Below are positions 45,287 to 48,443 of a stretch of 48,443 nt of DNA, piece by piece (the stretch's first letter is position 1; every line of letters begins with the position of its first letter). The position numbers were made by a program, and so were the translations under genes. The stretch comes from JAAYCI01 sp964369525 (GTDB lineage Bacteria > Bacillota > Clostridia > Oscillospirales > Ruminococcaceae): the NCBI GenBank assembly GCA_964369525.1, contig CAYJEW010000013.1:1-48443 (forward strand), written 5' to 3'. The notes under the pieces were generated by a model that saw nothing but the letters and a program-made list of their open reading frames with translations, did not search any database and was not told the DNA's origin.

Positions 45287-45301
45287 GAAAAGCCGGAAAT
45301 A

Positions 45302-45335
45302 AAAAGTCCTCACAGCGTATGCTGTGAGGACTTTT
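45302..45335. terminator. Bidirectional intrinsic terminator after glgA
   Basis: A perfect 15-bp stem AAAAGTCCTCACAGC with GCTGTGAGGACTTTT and a GTAT loop, 15 nt after glgA. It could also stop transcripts from the dCMP deaminase coming from the right. Confidence 0.9.
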
Positions 45336-45470
45336 GCATGGTATTTTAAAATGTGAAAATAGGGCTTATGGGCAGATGAAATTAGAGCTTATTCACTGTA
45401 TAGGATAATGTGAACTGCAAATTTGATTGGTTGCTTTGCCTGTGGCAAGAGCAATAGCGCTTAACTAAGC

Positions 45471-45504
45471 ATAAATAATCGTAGTGAACACAAAGATTAT
45501 TTAT
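45471..45504. repeat. AT-rich inverted repeat after the dCMP deaminase gene
   Basis: ATAAATAATC (45471-45480) and GATTATTTAT (45495-45504) are perfect inverted copies 14 nt apart, just after the deaminase stop (minus strand). The low GC content makes it a weak terminator; its role is unclear. Confidence 0.5.
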
Positions 45505-45518
45505 AGTGGCGACAAAGC

Positions 45519-45998
45519 TTACAGTGACAGGGTGATTTTGCGGCCGCTGGGGCGGTAGGAGGTGTACTTAATGCCGACCATGTCGAACATCTTTTTGCTG
45601 GCAATGGTTGCCTCGGACTCGGCATATTTGTCGGAGAGGTACACAACCTCGGTGATGCCACTTTGAATAATGGCTTTGGCGCATTCGTTGCAGGGAAAAA
45701 GCGTGGAGTAAAGCTTGGCACCACGCAGGCTTATGCCATCGCAGTTTAAAATGGCGTTTAGCTCGGCATGGCAAACATACATGTATTTTGTTTCAAGCGG
45801 GGCGCCTTCGCGGCCCCATGGCATGGAGTCGTCCATGCAGCCGGTGGGCATGCCGTTGTAGCCCAGTGATAAAATTTTGTTCTCTTTGCTTACAATACAA
45901 GCGCCAACCTGTGTGCCATTATCTTTAGAGCGCTCGGCGCTAAGCAGTGCTATGCCCATAAAATATTCGGCCCAAGAAATATAACTTTCGCGTTTCAT
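45519..45998 (-). CDS. dCMP deaminase (ComEB-like)
   Basis: A 159-residue zinc deaminase. CHAELNAIL carries the zinc His and catalytic Glu, and PCNECAKAI carries the two zinc Cys. The N-terminus SWAEYFMGIALLSAERSKD and GYNGMPTGCMD are typical of deoxycytidylate deaminases, which make dUMP for thymidylate synthesis. GGGGAGG lies 8 nt upstream of the ATG at complement 45998. A longer frame extends upstream through the attenuator and is not real. The gene has its own strong promoter with a terminator-like hairpin between promoter and gene. Confidence 0.92.
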   Translation of the reverse strand: MKRESYISWAEYFMGIALLSAERSKDNGTQVGACIVSKENKILSLGYNGMPTGCMDDSMPWGREGAPLETKYMYVCHAELNAILNCDGISLRGAKLYSTLFPCNECAKAIIQSGITEVVYLSDKYAESEATIASKKMFDMVGIKYTSYRPSGRKITLSL

Positions 45999-46076
45999 GA
46001 TATGTGCCTCCCCGCAGCTTTGAAGTAAAGTTTGTTTACTATTATACAATACAGCGAGCGCTTCCACAAGAAGAGC

Positions 46077-46116
46077 AAAAAAAGTAAAGAGAGTCTTGGC
46101 GACTCTCTTTACTTTT
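46077..46116 (-). terminator. Leader terminator or attenuator before the dCMP deaminase gene
   Basis: A perfect 16-bp stem, AAAAGTAAAGAGAGTC with its complement, and a 5-nt loop. On the minus strand it is followed by a T-run. It lies about 40 nt after the predicted transcription start and about 80 nt before the gene, on the coding strand of that gene. It could attenuate the deaminase or end a short RNA. Confidence 0.75.
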
Positions 46117-46162
46117 GAGGGGTTGGGAAAGTACAAATTAAGCGTATCTGTGATACAGCCAT

Positions 46163-46191
46163 ATTCTACAGCGGGCGACTGTGTTTGTCAA
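46163..46191 (-). promoter_or_regulatory. Strong sigma-A promoter for dCMP deaminase
   Basis: On the minus strand TTGACA (46191-46186), a 17-nt spacer and TAGAAT (46168-46163), with a start near 46156. This is the best consensus match in the window. The GTATC-TGT-GATAC palindrome lies at the predicted start. Confidence 0.72.
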
Positions 46192-46206
46192 CTGTGAAAT
46201 AGTGTG

Positions 46207-46260
46207 TTTTATTAATTATATTATTTACTTGGTGCAAAAAATATAATATAATTAATAAAA
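46207..46260. repeat. Perfect 18-bp all-AT inverted repeat upstream of the Lrp gene
   Basis: TTTTATTAATTATATTAT (46207-46224) and its exact reverse complement (46243-46260) are 18 nt apart. Both arms are 100% A/T. The right arm lies where the -35 of the Lrp promoter would be, given TATAAT at 46277-46282. The left arm is 16 bp from the deaminase -35. An Lrp-type operator controlling both genes is an attractive inference. Confidence 0.8.
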
Positions 46261-46276
46261 TGCATGGAAATTACTT

Positions 46277-46282
46277 TATAAT
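46277..46282 (+). promoter_or_regulatory. -10 box of the Lrp-family gene
   Basis: A perfect TATAAT about 80 nt before the Lrp start. No good -35 is present at 16-18 nt; that position is occupied by the right arm of the AT inverted repeat. Confidence 0.45.
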
Positions 46283-46360
46283 ATTAAAATTTTAGCATGA
46301 GTGTTGGGAGAACGGCTTAATTTTGTTAGATATTTCACAAGGCAGAGCAGAGGAGAGGGC

Positions 46361-46786
46361 ATGGACGAGATTGACAGCAAGATAATAATGTTATTACGAG
46401 AAAACGCAAGGATGACCGTGAAGGAGATAGCGCAGCGGGTTGCGCTGAGCTCGCCAGCGGTGTCGGAGCGGATAAAGCGCATGGAGAAGAGCGGTATAAT
46501 TGAGGGGTACAGCGTGCGGGTGGCACCGAGGCTTACAAAAAACGATATTAGGGCAATTATATCTATATATGTGCCGCCTGAGGGGCGAGAAGAGCTTATG
46601 CGCATGCTACAGAGCGAGGAGGCTGTTAGAGAATGTTTTCAGGTGACGGGAACATTTAGCCATATGGTGCTGGTGCAGTGCAGTGACATTGCGGCACTGG
46701 ACACATTATTGAACAGTTTGCAGGCGATGGGGCAAACAAACACGCAGATTATTCTTTCGTCTATGAACAGGGCGCAGAAAACGTGA
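46361..46786 (+). CDS. Lrp/AsnC-family transcriptional regulator
   Basis: 141 residues. An N-terminal winged helix-turn-helix (DEIDSKIIMLLRENAR, then KEIAQRVALSSPAVSERIKRME) is followed by a linker strand and a RAM/AsnC effector domain from about residue 65. This is the standard length. Such proteins form octamers or similar and respond to amino acids or related ligands. AGGAG about 5 nt before ATG 46361 sets the start. It is probably self-regulated through the inverted repeat upstream. The ligand is unknown. Confidence 0.92.
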   Translation: MDEIDSKIIMLLRENARMTVKEIAQRVALSSPAVSERIKRMEKSGIIEGYSVRVAPRLTKNDIRAIISIYVPPEGREELMRMLQSEEAVRECFQVTGTFSHMVLVQCSDIAALDTLLNSLQAMGQTNTQIILSSMNRAQKT

Positions 46787-46918
46787 GGGTTGTGTGTAGT
46801 TGTTGCGGTAGGGGAGTATTCGTGATAAAATTAAGCGTGAATTACCGAAAGTGACAGCGGGCAAAATGTTAGGAGCTAAGCTGCTGCAGGGCGATACGCA
46901 AGCTATAGAGTGCATAAG

Positions 46919-46946
46919 TTGAAAAATAAACCGAGATTTATATAGA
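46919..46946 (+). promoter_or_regulatory. Candidate promoter of the lipoprotein gene
   Basis: TTGAAA (46919-46924), a 16-nt spacer and TATAGA (46941-46946), about 75 nt before the lipoprotein start. Confidence 0.4.
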
Positions 46947-47022
46947 TTTGGCTATGACAGTAGGTGGCCGGATTTTTGAATAATAGAAACCGAAATAACA
47001 AGTAAATTTTGGAGGTTTGAGC

Positions 47023-47517
47023 ATGAAAAAGATAGCAATGTTATTATGTGTAGTGCTTTTGGTGGGCGTTGTTGCGGGATGTAGCGAGAGCAGCGCAACA
47101 GGCTCTGAAAGCGATTACAAAGCTGTGATAGAAGCCGCGCGCCCGGCAGAGCTGAACGAGATACCGAATTTTGAGGTGGTGAATGGGCCGGAGTCGGAAA
47201 TGTATGAGCTGGTGTTTAGCGAGACGTTTGGCTTTGTGGCAGAGGACATGCAAAGGTATGCCATTAGCGTAAGCATGGTGAACACCCAGGCGTATGGCGT
47301 GGCTATTGTGCTACCGGCAGAGGGCAAGCAACAGGCTGTGATTGACCAGATGAATGCGTTTGTAGAGATGCAAAAGCAGGCGATGGAGAACTACTTGATA
47401 GACCAGTATGAGATTGCCGCTGCGGCTATTGTGCAAACAATGCCTACCGGCGAGGTGATAATGGTGATGTGCGAAGACGCCGAGAGCGTTTTGGCGGCGA
47501 TAGAAGAGGGCCTATAG
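47023..47517 (+). CDS. Putative lipoprotein, DUF4358-like
   Basis: 164 residues. A basic start, a hydrophobic signal and the lipobox VVAGC put Cys near residue 22 as the lipidated residue of the mature protein. The rest is an alpha/beta domain of about 140 residues (MQRYAISVSMVNTQAYGVAIV, then a long amphipathic helix with VIDQMNAFVEMQKQAMENYL, read in parts). The layout resembles DUF4358 lipoproteins of Clostridia, whose function is unknown. GGAGG 7 nt before ATG 47023 sets the start. There is no obvious operon partner. Confidence 0.72.
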   Translation: MKKIAMLLCVVLLVGVVAGCSESSATGSESDYKAVIEAARPAELNEIPNFEVVNGPESEMYELVFSETFGFVAEDMQRYAISVSMVNTQAYGVAIVLPAEGKQQAVIDQMNAFVEMQKQAMENYLIDQYEIAAAAIVQTMPTGEVIMVMCEDAESVLAAIEEGL

Positions 47518-47620
47518 CAGGCAGAGTGGGATTTTTTGAAGTGCTTATACGGGGATGCATAGACGTAGAAAAAAATAAACAGCTGAGCAATTGGCCGTTT
47601 TGATAAAAAGGAGTGTGTTG

Positions 47621-48208
47621 ATGTTGGCTACAGTTGAGAATTATGCGGTATATACTTTGGCTACAAAAGGCGGAAAGATGCTGGAAGTGGGAGAGTTTAG
47701 CAAGGAAAATGGCGGCAGTGTGCGTATATGGGATGAGGCCGGCGGAACAACCCAGCAGTGGCAGTTTGAAAAGGTAGTGGACGACTGCTATAAGATTATA
47801 AATGTATTTTCGGGCAAGGCGCTGGACGTGGCAATGCAGGGCACCGAAAACGGCACCTGGGTGCATCAGTGGGACTATATTGGTGCAGACAGCCAGTTGT
47901 GGCAGATAAAAAAAGCCGCTCGAGGGTACTGCAAGATAGTGTCGAGGCTATCGGGCAAGTGCCTTGACCTTGTGGACCTTGGTACTGTGGGCGGCACACC
48001 TGTGCAAATTTGGGAAGATGCCAAAGGCGACAGCCAGCTGTGGAAATTACAACCGGTGAAGGAGTTGCCTGCCAAAAGAGCAGCAGCAAAAAAACCTGCC
48101 GCTAAAAAGCTTGTGGCAAAAAAGGCAGCGGCAAAGCCCGCTGCTAAAAAAGCTGCGGCAAAGCCCACGGCTAAAAAACCTGCCACAAAAAAGGCAACCG
48201 AAAAGTAA
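47621..48208 (+). CDS. Ricin-type beta-trefoil lectin with Lys/Ala-rich H1-like tail
   Basis: 195 residues. Residues about 7-140 form a ricin B-type beta-trefoil with three Q-x2-W/QLW repeats (TQQWQF, SQLWQI, SQLWKL) and the matching I/V-x-W-D/E segments. From about residue 146 the chain is almost only Lys, Ala, Pro and Thr (repeats of AAAKPAAKK type), like histone H1 C-termini. There is no signal peptide or membrane helix, so it is predicted cytoplasmic, which is unusual for a ricin lectin. AAGGAG 7 nt before ATG 47621 sets the start. Binding of a polysaccharide through the trefoil and of DNA, polyphosphate or a granule surface through the tail is inference. Confidence 0.82.
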   Translation: MLATVENYAVYTLATKGGKMLEVGEFSKENGGSVRIWDEAGGTTQQWQFEKVVDDCYKIINVFSGKALDVAMQGTENGTWVHQWDYIGADSQLWQIKKAARGYCKIVSRLSGKCLDLVDLGTVGGTPVQIWEDAKGDSQLWKLQPVKELPAKRAAAKKPAAKKLVAKKAAAKPAAKKAAAKPTAKKPATKKATEK

Positions 48209-48215
48209 AGAGTCC

Positions 48216-48248
48216 AAAAAAGCAGTGGCGGTATGCCACTGCTTTTTT
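48216..48248 (+). terminator. Intrinsic terminator after the lectin gene
   Basis: AAAAAAGCAGTGGC pairs with GCCACTGCTTTTTT around a 5-nt loop, 8 nt after the stop. Clear and bidirectional. Confidence 0.9.
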
Positions 48249-48283
48249 ATGTGAAATAGGCAGTTAATTTGTGCGGCGGGGCT

Positions 48284-48312
48284 TTGCCTTAAGGGCGCAC
48301 ATAAGGTATAAT
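48284..48312 (+). promoter_or_regulatory. Sigma-A promoter at the right edge
   Basis: TTGCCT (48284-48289), a 17-nt spacer and TATAAT (48307-48312). The predicted start is near 48319. No open frame follows before the window ends. Confidence 0.6.
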
Positions 48313-48318
48313 ATTTGC

Positions 48319-48432
48319 GGAGAAATAGCCAAGCCCATATAACTCCTAACCCGTTTTCTAACAAATGTGTGAGCCTTCTATCGGCGTAAAAGCCTTTTGT
48401 AAGGCAGTAAGCATTACTGCAAGGCTTTTCCT
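48319..48432 (+). ncRNA. Possible small RNA or structured mRNA leader
   Basis: About 110 nt downstream of the edge promoter. It ends in a two-part hairpin: AAAAGCCTT (48388-48396) with AAGGCTTTT (48421-48429), and an inner GCAGTAA-GCA-TTACTGC. A shorter competing hairpin, GCCTT with AAGGC (48392-48405), is also possible. No known RNA family was recognised. It may be a stand-alone RNA or the regulated leader of a gene beyond the window. Confidence 0.35.
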
Positions 48433-48443
48433 TGCTATAAAGC

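Larger units (their letters stand above)
45999..46360. other. Divergent regulatory region between dCMP deaminase and Lrp genes
   Basis: 362 nt with no gene. From left to right it holds the hairpin in the deaminase leader, a small GTATC-TGT-GATAC palindrome (46144-46156), the deaminase promoter, an all-AT inverted repeat and the Lrp -10 box. Each is listed separately where supported. Confidence 0.7.

Noticed and set aside
44207..45313. Long minus-strand open frame opposite glgA
   Set aside because: Antisense to a clear glycogen synthase; the translation has no recognisable domain and starts within the terminator.
48065..48205. Short repeated units at the end of the lectin gene, considered as a CRISPR or tandem repeat array
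   Set aside because: They are in-frame codons for a Lys/Ala/Pro-rich tail with no unique spacers.
1..48443. tRNA, rRNA, insertion sequences, phage genes or attachment sites
   Set aside because: None was recognised on either strand; no transposase, integrase or cloverleaf-like sequence was found by eye.

Overview
The window looks like a chromosomal contig from an uncultured anaerobic Clostridia-type Firmicute, probably a gut Oscillospirales or Ruminococcaceae relative. The reasons are the glgB-glgC-glgD-glgA operon with the Firmicutes-type GlgD subunit, strong AGGAGG ribosome binding sites, frequent TTG and GTG starts, a DUF348/3D-domain cell-wall protein, and a 10-N scaffold gap (12077-12086) typical of a draft or metagenome assembly. 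No rRNA, tRNA, CRISPR array, phage or insertion sequence was seen. The lineage is an inference; no database was searched.

Region 1 (1-27.6 kb) is a surface-glycan locus built around a nonulosonic acid (NulO), most likely legionaminic acid. Leftward from a divergent promoter region near 5.6-5.75 kb run an MBOAT O-acyltransferase, its SGNH-like partner, a GT-B-like surface-carbohydrate transferase, a Wzx-type flippase and the first 18 codons of a WbpG/PseA-type sugar amidotransferase. Rightward run legB, a DUF2142-like membrane protein, three tandem copies of a two-gene membrane cassette (about 660-residue GT-C-like protein plus about 210-residue bitopic partner), legC, ptmE, a YfhO-like GT-C protein, legI, legG, two Gfo/Idh/MocA oxidoreductases, legF and a PfkB-family sugar kinase. 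Most genes overlap by 1-8 nt or lie a few nt apart. A hairpin at 27.54 kb ends the run. LegH (the N-acyltransferase) and a polyprenyl-phosphate-sugar synthase are not present.

Region 2 (27.8-35.6 kb) has hemW, then about 600 bp of apparently non-coding DNA, then a second export module: rmlC, a Wzm/Wzt-like ABC exporter without the usual C-terminal glycan-binding domain, and two large paralogous glycosyltransferases with two GT-A domains each. A strong terminator follows.

Region 3 (35.7-48.4 kb) is housekeeping and storage: lepA (minus), a 3D-domain cell-wall protein, glgBCDA, a dCMP deaminase (minus) and an Lrp/AsnC regulator, with an 18-bp all-AT inverted repeat and a promoter-attenuator arrangement between the last two. 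Then come a lipoprotein, a ricin-type lectin with a histone-H1-like Lys/Ala tail, and at the right edge a good promoter followed by a structured RNA or leader.

Working model: legB, legC, ptmE, legI, legG and legF make a CMP-activated NulO. The amidotransferase, oxidoreductases and MBOAT/SGNH pair modify it or the glycan. The flippase and five GT-C-like proteins assemble the glycan outside the membrane. The triplicated GT-C plus bitopic-partner cassette is the best candidate for an undescribed system here.
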